A stretch of DNA of 25,891 nucleotides from Pseudomonadota bacterium (GCA_023399635.1 JAEWOP010000035.1:1-25891); one strand, 5' to 3'. Positions 1-8,377 are shown, counted from the first letter of the stretch. A program made the numbers and translations. Notes: generated by a model from the sequence alone, not told the origin.

Positions 1-2234
1 TTCTTGTAGAGCCGCATGTTTTCGCGCATGCGGTCGTAGACGACCACCTTGTCATTTACAGAATATCCAACCAGCGTCAGCACCGCGGCGATTGCAGTCA
101 GGTTGAAATCCAGGCCTGTGATCGCGAAGAAACCAATCGTCTTAGTCACGTCGAGCACCAGGGTCGCAATCGCACCGACGGCGAAGGGCCATTCGAACCG
201 AACCCAGATGTAGATCAGCATGGCCAGCGATGCCAGTACGACCGAGAGGATCCCGGCCGTAGCCAGTTCGCCGCTGACCTTGGGGCCAACGACTTCGGTG
301 CGTTCCACCTCAGCGGTGGGATCGATCTCTACAACGGCTGAACGAAGAGTCTGGACTGCTGCAGTTTGAGCCTCTTCGCCGCCCTCCTGACGTTCCACGC
401 GCACAAGCAGATGGTTGGGACTGCCGAATTCCTGAAGGGCCACGTCTCCAAGCTGAAGCTGATCAAGCTGGCTTCGGAATGCCGCCAGGTCCGCAGGTCC
501 CTCCGTCACCACCTCCATCTGGATCCCGCCCCTGAAATCGACGCCGTAGTTGAGGCCCGGCGTGAAGAACAGGATGATGGATGCAACCGAAAGGAACAGC
601 GAGACACCAATCCCGAAGAACCGAGCTTTCATGAACCGGATATGGGTTCCGTCCGGGACGAGGCTGATCGGCAGCAGTGGCTTGATGTCGATCTTCTTGA
701 GCTTCTGGCGGCCTGCGATCCAGACCATGGCGATGCGAACAATGGCCACGGCTGTAAACATCGAGATGACGATGCCAAGACCCATGGTGACGGCAAAGCC
801 ACGCACGGGGCCGGAGCCGAACCAGAACAGCAGAACCGTTGCAATCAGCGTCGTCACGTTACTGTCGACGATGGTTGAGTAAGCTTTCTGGAAGCCAGCG
901 TCGATGGCGGCAAAGGCACTGCGTCCTTTTCGGCTCTCTTCCTTGATGCGTTCGTTGATCAGGACGTTCGCGTCCACCGCGATGCCGATGCCCAACACGA
1001 TCCCGGCTATGCCGGGCAGCGTCAGCGTAGCTCCCAGAAGCGTCAGCGCCGCAAAGGTGAGGATGATGTTGATGAAGAGGGCGACATTGGCTATCACGCC
1101 CCAGCCGCCATAGAGCAGGACGAGGAAGCCAACGACCAGCAGGAAGCCGATGAAACCGGTGAAAACACCCATCTCGATCGCGTCCGAACCAAGGTCAGCA
1201 CCGACGGTCCGTTCCTCAATGACTGTCAGTTTCGCCGGAAGCGCACCGGCGCGCAGCAGTGCCGCAAGCGTGTTGGCTTCCTCCACGCTGAAGCCGCCGG
1301 AGATCTGGCCGGAACCGCCAGTGATAGGCTGGCGGATGACCGGAGCGCTTAGAACCTTGTCGTCAAGAACGATTGCGAAGGGTCGGCCGACATTGGCCTG
1401 GGTGATCTGGGCGAAGCGGTTCGCGCCGGCGGTATCGAAGCGGAAGTTGACGATTGGCTCGTTTGTCTGCTGGTCAAAAGCGGCACGCGCATCCGTCAGA
1501 CGATCCCCCGACAGCTCGACGCGATCCTGGACCGGGTATTGCTGGCCCTCTTCATCTGCGAGCATCGACACGCCGATCTCGCCCTGGTTCCCCAGGAGGT
1601 GGAAGCTCATTTTCGCGGTAGAGCCAAGGAGCTGGCGAAGACGGGACGGATCCTGCTCCCCGGGAAGCTGGACAAGAACGCGGTCGGAACCGACGCGCTG
1701 GATGGTCGGCTCCGCAACGCCCACCTGATCGACGCGCTGGCGGATGATCTCAAGACTCTGCTCCACCGCGGCGCTGCCATGGGAGTCGATGCCAGCTTCG
1801 GTGTAGGCGAGGGTGATGGTATTGTCGGTAGGCGTGCGGACGTCGAGGTCGAGAGCGGTACCCAGGCCGACCGGGTTTGCCAGCGTTTGCAACTGCGTCA
1901 CGGCTGCTCCCCGCTGAGCCGGGTCACGCAGCGTCACGGTGATGACATCGCCTGCACGGCGAACGCCTGCCGGTTCGATGCCGTTGTCGCGCAACACGCG
2001 GCGGCTGTCCTGAAGGAGGTTCTGGAGCCTTTCGTTGACCAGGTCGGCGCGATCGACTTCAAGCACGAGGTGAGATCCCCCGCGAAGGTCAAGGCCGAGC
2101 GAGACCCGGTCGTGCGGCAGCCATGATGGCATCCGGTCAAGGGTGGACTGCGGGAGCACATTTGGCAGTGCCACCAAAATGCCTATGATGATGATGAAGG
2201 CGTAGCTCGCCACCACCCAAGGTGAGTTTCTCAT
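1..2234 (-). CDS. secDF: Protein translocase subunit SecDF (SecD-SecF fusion), 3' end outside the window
   Basis: Inner-membrane RND-type protein that uses the proton gradient to help SecYEG release exported proteins on the periplasmic side. The first 744 residues are visible; the C-terminus lies left of the window. The start is ATG at 2232-2234, preceded by AGGA eight bases upstream on the minus strand, and the protein opens with a hydrophobic segment (VVASYAFIIIIGILVALP). SecD signatures follow: LGLDLRGG near residue 45, the P1 region (GLGTALDVRTPTDNTITLAY), and GIGMAVDANVLINERIKEE near residue 418. The reading then continues without a stop into SecF (GLNYGVDFRGG and, near residue 725, SVNDKVVVYDRMREN), so SecD and SecF are one polypeptide. 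Such fusions are known in rhizobia and in Bacillus. No yajC is visible next to it. Identification is firm; only the C-terminal end is unknown. Confidence 0.96.
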   Translation of the reverse strand, partial: MRNSPWVVASYAFIIIIGILVALPNVLPQSTLDRMPSWLPHDRVSLGLDLRGGSHLVLEVDRADLVNERLQNLLQDSRRVLRDNGIEPAGVRRAGDVITVTLRDPAQRGAAVTQLQTLANPVGLGTALDLDVRTPTDNTITLAYTEAGIDSHGSAAVEQSLEIIRQRVDQVGVAEPTIQRVGSDRVLVQLPGEQDPSRLRQLLGSTAKMSFHLLGNQGEIGVSMLADEEGQQYPVQDRVELSGDRLTDARAAFDQQTNEPIVNFRFDTAGANRFAQITQANVGRPFAIVLDDKVLSAPVIRQPITGGSGQISGGFSVEEANTLAALLRAGALPAKLTVIEERTVGADLGSDAIEMGVFTGFIGFLLVVGFLVLLYGGWGVIANVALFINIILTFAALTLLGATLTLPGIAGIVLGIGIAVDANVLINERIKEESRKGRSAFAAIDAGFQKAYSTIVDSNVTTLIATVLLFWFGSGPVRGFAVTMGLGIVISMFTAVAIVRIAMVWIAGRQKLKKIDIKPLLPISLVPDGTHIRFMKARFFGIGVSLFLSVASIILFFTPGLNYGVDFRGGIQMEVVTEGPADLAAFRSQLDQLQLGDVALQEFGSPNHLLVRVERQEGGEEAQTAAVQTLRSAVVEIDPTAEVERTEVVGPKVSGELATAGILSVVLASLAMLIYIWVRFEWPFAVGAIATLVLDVTKTIGFFAITGLDFNLTAIAAVLTLVGYSVNDKVVVYDRMRENMRLYK

Positions 2235-2295
2235 ATATTTGTTCCTGCTGGGCCAGGATGCGTCGACGCACCAAGGCGCTGATATCTTGCGTGAG

Positions 2296-2312
2296 GGACG
2301 CTTCAAGCGTCC
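2296..2312 (-). promoter_or_regulatory. Perfect dyad between the possible small ORF and secDF
   Basis: GGACGCTT and AAGCGTCC flank a single base, giving a perfect inverted repeat 62-78 bases upstream of the secDF start. As RNA it would form a seven-pair stem with a three-base loop. No T-run follows on the minus strand, so it is not a classical intrinsic terminator. It may be an mRNA end or leader hairpin, or an operator. A 12-base palindrome (TGCGTCGACGCA, 2259-2270) lies even closer to the gene. Confidence 0.4.
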
Positions 2313-2317
2313 AAACC

Positions 2318-2725
2318 TCAAGCCGCGAGCGGCGGTGCTCTTGAACGGTTGGATGAGGCGAGATCGCTGCCAGGGCAGGCGCTTTCCTTGCAGCGTGCTT
2401 GAAGAAAACCGCCTTGGAACGCGGGGACCTGTGTCGTGACGGCAGCCAACAAGCCACCCCCGCCGTGCCATGACCCCGAGCTCGTGCCTTCGCGACGGAC
2501 ATCGGTAGCAATGAAACGGAGAGGATCGCGCTTTGAGAGGTTGGGGATGTCGGAGCGGCTTTCGGTGGCAACCGCGCCCCCCTTCAGCCGAACCTCCCTG
2601 GCCACATCAACAAGGAGGCCGAAGAAGGCTACCAGGAAAAGGCCGAGCGCAAGTGACGGCAGGCAGGCGCGTGCCGCCCTGAATTCGTCAGAAGTGATCC
2701 GCAAAGTTGGCGGAAAGAGCGCCAT
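2318..2725 (-). CDS. Possible small single-pass membrane protein (hypothetical, 135 aa)
   Basis: I do not recognise this protein. An ORF runs on the minus strand from ATG at 2723-2725 to TGA at 2318-2320. A GGAG lies nine bases before the ATG. Residues about 24-42 form a convincing hydrophobic helix (LPSLALGLFLVAFFGLLVDVA), followed by a basic stretch (REVRLKGG). Codons in the first two thirds favour G or C in the third position, as in real genes here. The C-terminal third is low in character (Gly-, Ser- and Pro-rich) and could be non-coding read-through or the result of a frameshift. A perfect dyad begins five bases after the stop codon, which would suit a gene end. It lies 83 bases upstream of secDF in the same direction. 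Other frames are also open over this stretch, so the case is weak. Confidence 0.3.
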   Translation of the reverse strand: MALFPPTLRITSDEFRAARACLPSLALGLFLVAFFGLLVDVAREVRLKGGAVATESRSDIPNLSKRDPLRFIATDVRREGTSSGSWHGGGGLLAAVTTQVPAFQGGFLQARCKESACPGSDLASSNRSRAPPLAA

Positions 2726-2922
2726 CCGCTGCAACTCCAAAGCGTCGAAAGCCCGGGTATCCCGAGAACTGAATGCCGGGTTCTACTGGAGAGTGCCTAG
2801 AGGGTCAATGATAACCCCTTCACGGAGCGGTGTTGCAGCGTGTCAAGCTGCAGCGTTGACCGTCGCCCTGACTTGCCACAGATTGCCTATCCAAAACAGG
2901 ATCTGGCTGGAAAGGATCAAGG

Positions 2923-4515
2923 ATGAGGGATTTTTCGCTGCCAGGACGGTCACTTGCGGTGGGGCGAAGCGGAATGGCTGCCACCTCTCATCCGGCATCA
3001 ACGCTGACGGCTGTCGACATCTTGAGACAGGGAGGCAACGCCATTGACGCCGCAGTGGCGGCCTGTGCCGTGCAATGCGTCGTGGAGGCGGGATCAACCG
3101 GCGTCGGTGGAGATTGTTTCGCCCTTCTTTCGATTCGGGGAAGCGATGACATCCTCGCCTTCAACGGGTCCGGTCATGCGCCAGCGGCCGCGACCGTCGA
3201 ACGTCTGCGAGCAGAGGGTGTGACATCTATCGAACGAACGTCGCCACATGCGGTGACCGTTCCAGGTGCCGTCGATGCATGGACCCGCCTCGTTGCCGAC
3301 CACGGGCGGCTGAGTATGGAGGAGGTCCTGGCTCCGGCCGTGGCGCTCGCGCGGGGAGGTTATCCTGTCTCGCCTCGTGTGGCGCATGACCTGTCGGCGC
3401 AGCTTGCGATCGTGCAGCGAGACGAATGCAGCACCAAGACTTTCCTGATGGGTGGCAAAGCGCCGGAGGTTGGGACTCTCCAGTACCAGCCCCGGCTGGC
3501 TGACACCCTGGAAACGATCGGCCGCGAAGGGCGAGACGGTTTCTACCGAGGCGAGGTCGCGCAGGACATGGTTGCGCGCCTTCAGGAGGTCGGCGGATTG
3601 CATACGATGGAAGATTTCGCCGCAGCACAGGGGGAATATGTCCGTCCCATCAAGACCAGCTTCCGTGGCTATGACATCCACGAGTGCCCTCCGAACGGGC
3701 AAGGCATTATCGCGCTGTTGATCCTGAACATCCTTTCGCACTTCCCGGGGTCAGGCGACCCGCTCGATGTGGACCGCCTGCATGTCGAGGTCGAGGCGAC
3801 GCGGCTTGCTTACGCGGCAAGGGATCGATTGCTTGCAGACCCGCAAAAGGCGGCGGTGCCGATCGACTATCTGCTGTCGGAGAAGCTTGCCAGGGAACTT
3901 GCAGGCCAGATCAATCTTGATCACGCCATCGAAAACCTGCCCCGCTTCGACCAGGTCGAGCATAGGGATACCGTCTATATCTGCGTCGTGGACGAAGACC
4001 GCAACGCGGTTAGCTTTATCAATTCGATCTTCTCGCCCTATGGCAGCGGCATCATGGCGCCAAAGAGCGGGGTGCTCTTCCACAACCGCGGCCAGAGCTT
4101 CTCCCTTGAGCCGGGGCATCCGAATGCGATCGCACCGGGCAAGCGGCCGATGCATACGATCATACCCGGCATGGTCACGAAGGATGGACGGGCCGTCATG
4201 CCGTTCGGGGTCATGGGCGGCCATTACCAGGCCTTGGGCCATGCCCACCTGCTCTCGAAGGTCTTCGATTACGGACTTGACCTGCAGACAGCAATCGAAT
4301 TGCCGCGGCTTTTCCCACTGCCGGGCACGAAGACGATCGATATCGAGGGACGTCTTCGCGACAGGATAGGCGAAGAACTGGTGCGCCGCGGTTTTGAACT
4401 GCGCACACCGGAATCGGCCATGGGCGGCGCACAAGCAATCTGGATCGATTGGGAACGCGGCGTGTTGCTTGGCGGCTCGGATACCCGCAAGGACGGACTG
4501 GCGCTCGGAATCTAG
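2923..4515 (+). CDS. Gamma-glutamyltransferase family protein (Ntn hydrolase), cytosolic type
   Basis: Member of the gamma-glutamyltranspeptidase family (PF01019), N-terminal-nucleophile hydrolases that cleave themselves and then hydrolyse or transfer gamma-glutamyl or related amide groups. The 530 residues show HPASTLTAVDILRQGGNAIDAAVA near residue 23, AGSTGVGGDCF at 56-66, and the junction HRDTVY, in which Thr350 is the expected processing site and nucleophile. VSFINSIFSPYGSGI, NRGQSFSLEPGHPNAI and GKRPMHTIIPGMV follow, as expected for the small subunit. There is no signal peptide, unlike periplasmic Ggt of E. coli, and the motif is DTVY rather than TTHYSV. This puts it with the Ggt-like branch that includes the oxamate amidohydrolase HpxW and uncharacterised cytosolic enzymes, so the substrate is open. 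ATG 2923 is preceded by AGGA at six bases. A hairpin terminator follows the stop. Confidence 0.9.
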   Translation: MRDFSLPGRSLAVGRSGMAATSHPASTLTAVDILRQGGNAIDAAVAACAVQCVVEAGSTGVGGDCFALLSIRGSDDILAFNGSGHAPAAATVERLRAEGVTSIERTSPHAVTVPGAVDAWTRLVADHGRLSMEEVLAPAVALARGGYPVSPRVAHDLSAQLAIVQRDECSTKTFLMGGKAPEVGTLQYQPRLADTLETIGREGRDGFYRGEVAQDMVARLQEVGGLHTMEDFAAAQGEYVRPIKTSFRGYDIHECPPNGQGIIALLILNILSHFPGSGDPLDVDRLHVEVEATRLAYAARDRLLADPQKAAVPIDYLLSEKLARELAGQINLDHAIENLPRFDQVEHRDTVYICVVDEDRNAVSFINSIFSPYGSGIMAPKSGVLFHNRGQSFSLEPGHPNAIAPGKRPMHTIIPGMVTKDGRAVMPFGVMGGHYQALGHAHLLSKVFDYGLDLQTAIELPRLFPLPGTKTIDIEGRLRDRIGEELVRRGFELRTPESAMGGAQAIWIDWERGVLLGGSDTRKDGLALGI

Positions 4516-4546
4516 ACGCAGGCGAAGCCCAAGATTGGGGAGCGCA

Positions 4547-4576
4547 GTTGGCGGCTCAGCCGCCAACCCCTTCTTA
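4547..4576 (+). terminator. Rho-independent terminator after the gamma-glutamyltransferase gene
   Basis: GTTGGCGGC (4547-4555), loop TCA, GCCGCCAAC (4559-4567): a perfect nine-pair stem with a three-base loop, followed by CCCCTTCTT on the plus strand. It sits between convergent genes, 32 bases after the plus-strand stop and 12 bases beyond the dppF stop, so it may also end the dpp transcript, although the tail on that side is not T-rich. Confidence 0.8.
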
Positions 4577-4578
4577 GG

Positions 4579-5433
4579 TCAGGCTGCGCTCGCAGCCTTC
4601 TTGCGCGCAACACGAGCCCGGATCGATTCCACGTCCGCACGTGGGGTCGCCGCGAACAGCGTGCGGGTATATTCGTGCTTCGGATCCGAAAAAACTTCGT
4701 CCCGAGTGCCGTATTCGACAGCCTCGCCGAAATACATCACCATCACCTCGTCGGCGATATAGCGGACGACCGACAGGTCGTGGCTGATAAAGACATAGGT
4801 CAGCCCAAACTCGTCCTGCAGGTCGGCGAGCAGGTTCAGGACCTGGGCCTGGACCGATAGGTCGAGTGCGGAAACCGGTTCGTCGAGCACCAGCAGCTTC
4901 GGGTTCATCATCAAGGCCCGGGCAATGGCGATGCGCTGGCGCTGGCCGCCCGAGAACATGTGCGGATAGCGATTGTAGTGCTCCGGCCCTAGCCCGACCT
5001 TCACCAGCATCTCGTTGGCACGCTCGCGGCGTTCCGCGGCCGAGATCTTGGTGTTGATGAGCAGTGGTTCGCCCAGCACGTCGCCGATCTTCTGGCGCGG
5101 ATTGAGTGATCCATAAGGGTTCTGGAAGACGATCTGCACCTTCTGGCGCATCTCCGGCGTCAAGTGGCCGGGACGAGTATCGATTTTTTCGCCATCGATG
5201 ACCAGGTCGCCCGAGGTCGGTTCGTCGATGAAAGTCAGCATTCGCGCAAGTGTCGACTTGCCGCAGCCGGACTCGCCGACGATGGCGAGCGTCTTGCCGC
5301 GTTCCAGCGAGAAGGAAACGCCTTTTACCGCCTGAATGATCTTCTTCGGCTTGAACAGGCCGCCAGGCAGTTCGTAGTCCCGCTTGATGTCGCGGACCTC
5401 GACCATCGTGTTGTTTTTCTTGTTGTCGATCAT
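4579..5433 (-). CDS. dppF: Dipeptide ABC transporter, ATP-binding protein DppF
   Basis: One of the two cytoplasmic ATPases that power the peptide importer, last gene of the dpp operon. In 284 residues: Walker A GESGCGKST at 53-61, Q-loop glutamine 104 in VFQNPYGSLNP, signature SGGQRQR from 161, Walker B LLVLDEP at 180-186, and H-loop FISHDLS. The C-terminal region includes the usual oligopeptide-transporter tail (HEYTRTLFAA). The start ATG (5431-5433) overlaps the stop of the upstream dppD as ATGA, which implies translational coupling; a second Met at residue 10 is the only alternative. It is typical of DppF/OppF family ATPases in length and motifs. Confidence 0.95.
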   Translation of the reverse strand: MIDNKKNNTMVEVRDIKRDYELPGGLFKPKKIIQAVKGVSFSLERGKTLAIVGESGCGKSTLARMLTFIDEPTSGDLVIDGEKIDTRPGHLTPEMRQKVQIVFQNPYGSLNPRQKIGDVLGEPLLINTKISAAERRERANEMLVKVGLGPEHYNRYPHMFSGGQRQRIAIARALMMNPKLLVLDEPVSALDLSVQAQVLNLLADLQDEFGLTYVFISHDLSVVRYIADEVMVMYFGEAVEYGTRDEVFSDPKHEYTRTLFAATPRADVESIRARVARKKAASAA

Positions 5434-6284
5434 GCGCGTGTTTCCGCTGGTTCGGGCGTACCGTCGAAGAACTGCGATACCGTCGTAAGCCGGTCGCCGG
5501 TCGCATTTTCCGGCAATGCCGCAAGCAGGGCCTTGGTGTAGTTGCTCTTTGGGTTCTCGAAGAGGTCGAGCACGTCGGCTTCTTCCATCTTCCGGCCCTT
5601 GTACTGCACGACCACGCGATCGGCGGTTTCGGCCACGACGCCCATGTCGTGCGTGATCATGATGAGGCCCATGCCGTTCCTGGCCTGCAGCGACATCAGG
5701 AGGTCGAGGATCTGCTTCTGGATGGTCACGTCGAGTGCCGTCGTCGGCTCATCGGCAATCAGGAGCTTGGGATCACAAGCAATGGCGATCGCGATCATCA
5801 CGCGCTGGCACTGGCCGCCCGACATCTGGTGCGGGAAGTGGTTGAGCCGCTCCTCTGGATTGGGCAGGCCCACCTGCTTGAAGAGTTCGATCGCGCGGGC
5901 GCGTCTTGCCTTCTTGTCGAGGCCCAGGTGGGTGCGCAACACTTCCTCGATCTGGAAGCCGACGGTGAAGCAAGGGTTGAGGCTGGCGATCGGCTCCTGG
6001 AAGATCATCGCGATGTCCTTGCCGATCAGCTTGCGCCGCTCGGACGCGCTGATGTTCTGGATATCGCGGCCCTCGAACAGCATCCGGTCTGCCGTGATCT
6101 TTGCGGTCCATGGCAGAAGACCCATGACGGCAAGCATCGCCACGGATTTGCCGGAGCCGGATTCGCCGACAATAGCGAGCACTTCGCCCTTCTCGACGGA
6201 CATCGAAACGCCATCGACGGCGCGGAACCAGCCGGAGGCCGTCTCGAATTCGACGGTCAGGTTGTCAATTTGCAGAAGCGCCAT
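5430..6284 (-). CDS. dppD: Dipeptide ABC transporter, ATP-binding protein DppD
   Basis: Partner ATPase of DppF. In 284 residues: Walker A GESGSGKSV at 40-48, Q-loop in MIFQEPIASLNP, signature MSGGQCQRV at 154-162, Walker B LLIADEP at 174-180 followed by TTALDVT, and H-loop THDMGVV. Cys159 replaces the residue that is usually Arg or Met after SGGQ; this position varies in the family and should not inactivate it. The ATG at 6282-6284 lies two bases beyond the dppC stop with AGAGG upstream, and its own stop overlaps the dppF start, so the three genes are tightly coupled. The C-terminal KSNYTKALLAALP segment is typical of oligopeptide-transporter ATPases. Confidence 0.95.
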   Translation of the reverse strand: MALLQIDNLTVEFETASGWFRAVDGVSMSVEKGEVLAIVGESGSGKSVAMLAVMGLLPWTAKITADRMLFEGRDIQNISASERRKLIGKDIAMIFQEPIASLNPCFTVGFQIEEVLRTHLGLDKKARRARAIELFKQVGLPNPEERLNHFPHQMSGGQCQRVMIAIAIACDPKLLIADEPTTALDVTIQKQILDLLMSLQARNGMGLIMITHDMGVVAETADRVVVQYKGRKMEEADVLDLFENPKSNYTKALLAALPENATGDRLTTVSQFFDGTPEPAETRA

Positions 6285-6286
6285 TG

Positions 6287-7210
6287 TCAGGACCTCTTCA
6301 GTTTCGGATCAAGCGCGTCGCGCAAGCCGTCGCCCATCAAGTTGATGGCGAGCACTGTGATCAGGATCGCAAGACCCGGGAAGGTAACAACCCACCAGGC
6401 CCGAAGAATGAACTCCCGCGCTTCGGCAAGCATTGTCCCCCATTCTGGTGCCGGGGGTTGCGCGCCCATGCCGAGGAAGCCGAGGGCTGCGGCGTCCAGG
6501 ATGGCGTTGGAGAAGGAAAGCGTGCCCTGCACGATCAACGGTGCCGTGCAGTTCGGCAGGATCGTGCGGAACATCAGGCGTAGCGGGCCAGCGCCGGCAA
6601 GGCGGGATGCGGTGACATAGTCACGGGTCTTCTCCGTCATCACGGCCGCGCGGGTCAGGCGCACGAAGTGCGGCTGCAACACAAGGGCGATGGCGATCAT
6701 GCCATTGGTAAGGCTGGGACCAAGGATCGCGACCAAAACCAGGGCCAAGAGCAGCGACGGGAAGGCGAGGATGATGTCCATCAGGCGCATGATCGCCGTG
6801 TCCAGCCAGCCACGGTAGTAACCGGCGATGACGCCGATCAGGATGCCGGTCGTCAAGGAAAGCGTGGTGACGAAGACACCGATGAACAACGAGTACTGGG
6901 CGCCATAGATGAGCCGCGACAGGATATCGCGACCGACGGGATCTGTACCGAGAAGGTAGCTGACATTGCCGCCTTCAAGCCATGCCGGGGGAAGAAGAAC
7001 GGCGTCCCGATACTGCTGGAACGGGGAATGAGGCGCGATCAGCGGCGCAAAGATCGCTGTGAGGACGAGCGCCACGAAGACAAAGAGCCCGATCACAGCG
7101 CCGCGGTTCTCGGAGAAGTAGAACCAGAACTCCTTGAGCATCTTTCGGCGCAGAGCTGCCGTGGACAGGACTTCCGGGGAGTTGTCGATATCGTTGATAG
7201 TATCGGCCAT
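6287..7210 (-). CDS. dppC: Dipeptide ABC transporter, permease DppC
   Basis: Inner-membrane permease that pairs with DppB to form the transport channel. It has 307 residues. The N-terminal cytoplasmic stretch of about 35 residues (KEFWFYFSENRGA) is followed by a first helix (VIGLFVFVALVLTAIFAPLIA) and a periplasmic segment containing LLGTDPVGRDILSRLIYGA, a DppC/OppC hallmark. Further helices follow, with the EAA-type loop (TASRLAGAGPLRLMFRTILPN) that contacts the ATPases. It ends with NLMGDGLRDALDPKLK, as usual. The start ATG (7208-7210) has AGAGG upstream and lies 12 bases after the dppB stop. Confidence 0.95.
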   Translation of the reverse strand: MADTINDIDNSPEVLSTAALRRKMLKEFWFYFSENRGAVIGLFVFVALVLTAIFAPLIAPHSPFQQYRDAVLLPPAWLEGGNVSYLLGTDPVGRDILSRLIYGAQYSLFIGVFVTTLSLTTGILIGVIAGYYRGWLDTAIMRLMDIILAFPSLLLALVLVAILGPSLTNGMIAIALVLQPHFVRLTRAAVMTEKTRDYVTASRLAGAGPLRLMFRTILPNCTAPLIVQGTLSFSNAILDAAALGFLGMGAQPPAPEWGTMLAEAREFILRAWWVVTFPGLAILITVLAINLMGDGLRDALDPKLKRS

Positions 7211-7222
7211 GGGATTATCCTC

Positions 7223-8227
7223 TTAGTGCCGGATACGCGGGTTGATCAGTCCGTAGAGCAGATCAACAATGAGGTTGACGAACATGATGATCGCCGCGAT
7301 CAGCAGGAGGCCGCCCTGGATGACGGGGTAGTCGCGTCGGAAGACGCTATCGACCATCCACTTCCCGATCCCGGGCCAGGAGAAGATCGTTTCGGTCAGG
7401 ATCGCGCCTGCCAGCATCACGCCGATCTGGAGACCGATGGTGGTTATGACCGGGATCATCGCATTGCGAAGCGCATGGACGCCGACGACGCGGAAAGGCG
7501 AAAGGCCCTTGGCGCGAGCCGTACGGACATAATCTTCCGACAGGACTTCCAGCATGGCTGAGCGTGTCTGGCGGGCGATCACCGCCAGCGGGATGGTCGC
7601 AAGCACGATCGAAGGCAGGGCAAGGTGGCTTAGCGCCGACATGAAGGCGCCCTTCTGGCCGGACAAGAGCGAGTCGATCAGCATGAAGCCGGTGACCGGA
7701 GGGAAGAAGAACATCAGCGAGATGCGGCCGGAAACCGGTGTCCACTGGAGGATGCCGGAGAAGAGGATGATCAGGAGCAATCCCCACCAGAAGATTGGCA
7801 TCGAATAGCCAACAAGCGCGATCCCCATCAGCGACTGGTCAAAGAACGACCCGCGCTTGATTGCGGCGATAACGCCGGCCGGGATGCCGATCAGGACTGC
7901 GAGAATGATCGCGCAGAGCGACAATTCAACCGTTGCCGGGAAAAGCGCCAGGAATTGGTCGAGGATTGGCGACTTCGAGACGATCGAGGAGCCGAAGTCA
8001 CCGGTGACGACACCGCCGAGATAGTCGAAATACTGGATCACCAGAGGTCGATCGAGGCCAAGCTGCGCACTGATCTGCGCGTGGCGCTCAGGGGACATCA
8101 CGCGTTCGCCCGAAAGCAGCGCGACAGGGTCTCCCGGCAGAAGCCGGATAAAGGAGAATGCAATGATCGAGACCCCAATGAAGGTTGGGATCAGAACGGC
8201 GAGACGCCGCAGGAGAAAGCCGAACAT
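7223..8227 (-). CDS. dppB: Dipeptide ABC transporter, permease DppB
   Basis: The other permease of the importer. I choose ATG at 8225-8227 (334 residues, MFGFLLRRLAVLIPTFIGVS), which matches the usual DppB N-terminus and has AGAAGG six bases upstream; a longer reading from 8278 would add 17 residues of non-membrane sequence. Features: first helix at about 5-27, the LLPGDPV and LGLDRPLVIQYFDYL motifs, FGSSI, and several hydrophobic helices. The EAA-type loop is RTARAKGLSPFRVVGVHALRNAMIPV, and FSWPGIGKWMVDSVFRRDYPVIQG precedes the last helix. It is separated from dppA by 150 bases that hold a strong stem-loop. Confidence 0.95.
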   Translation of the reverse strand: MFGFLLRRLAVLIPTFIGVSIIAFSFIRLLPGDPVALLSGERVMSPERHAQISAQLGLDRPLVIQYFDYLGGVVTGDFGSSIVSKSPILDQFLALFPATVELSLCAIILAVLIGIPAGVIAAIKRGSFFDQSLMGIALVGYSMPIFWWGLLLIILFSGILQWTPVSGRISLMFFFPPVTGFMLIDSLLSGQKGAFMSALSHLALPSIVLATIPLAVIARQTRSAMLEVLSEDYVRTARAKGLSPFRVVGVHALRNAMIPVITTIGLQIGVMLAGAILTETIFSWPGIGKWMVDSVFRRDYPVIQGGLLLIAAIIMFVNLIVDLLYGLINPRIRH

Positions 8228-8326
8228 AGGAAACCTTCTTGTGTCCTTGAACCGCGGCAGGTGTTGAACCCTACTCACAGCGCTTGAAGTGGTTTCACTT
8301 CATTTTTTGGGCGCTCTTAAAGCAAA

Positions 8327-8357
8327 TGCCGCGGGAAGCGCAACGCATCCCGCGGCA
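8327..8357 (-). promoter_or_regulatory. Stem-loop between dppA and dppB
   Basis: TGCCGCGGGA (8327-8336) and TCCCGCGGCA (8348-8357) form a perfect ten-pair stem. The 11-base loop can extend it through GCG-CAA-CGC after one A-A mismatch. It lies 20 bases past the dppA stop. The sequence beyond it on the minus strand (ATTTGCTTTAAG) is only moderately T-rich. Such hairpins behind binding-protein genes commonly protect the upstream mRNA and cause partial termination, so that the binding protein is made in excess over the membrane parts. That role here is inferred. Confidence 0.7.
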
Positions 8358-8377
8358 AATTCATCACTTACGCGCGA

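Larger units (their letters stand above)
2235..2922. other. 688-base gap between divergent secDF and the gamma-glutamyltransferase gene
   Basis: This gap must hold the promoters of both flanking genes. The only gene candidate is the weak 135-residue ORF on the minus strand. On the plus strand, TTGACC at 2856-2861 resembles a -35 box, but no convincing -10 box follows at 17 bases, so I do not call a promoter. No tRNA, insertion sequence remnant or tandem repeat is seen. Confidence 0.5.

Noticed and set aside
2137..2571. A 144-residue minus-strand frame running into the secDF start
   Set aside because: It overlaps almost 100 bases of secDF in another phase and ends in a His-rich tail produced by the repeated ATC codons of the SecDF N-terminus.
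2436..3047. A 203-residue plus-strand frame entering the gamma-glutamyltransferase gene
   Set aside because: Its composition is unnatural (Arg-, Ser- and Pro-rich), it overlaps a certain gene, and it has no start-site support.
4574..5524. A 316-residue frame overlapping dppF and dppD in another phase
   Set aside because: The true frames carry complete ABC ATPase motifs; this one is basic, repetitive and without domains.
5649..6620. A 323-residue plus-strand frame opposite dppD and dppC
   Set aside because: Antisense shadow rich in Asp, His and Arg, with no ribosome binding site or motif.
8228..8278. Extended N-terminus of DppB
   Set aside because: The extra 17 residues are not part of the family, and a good ribosome binding site lies before the ATG at 8227.
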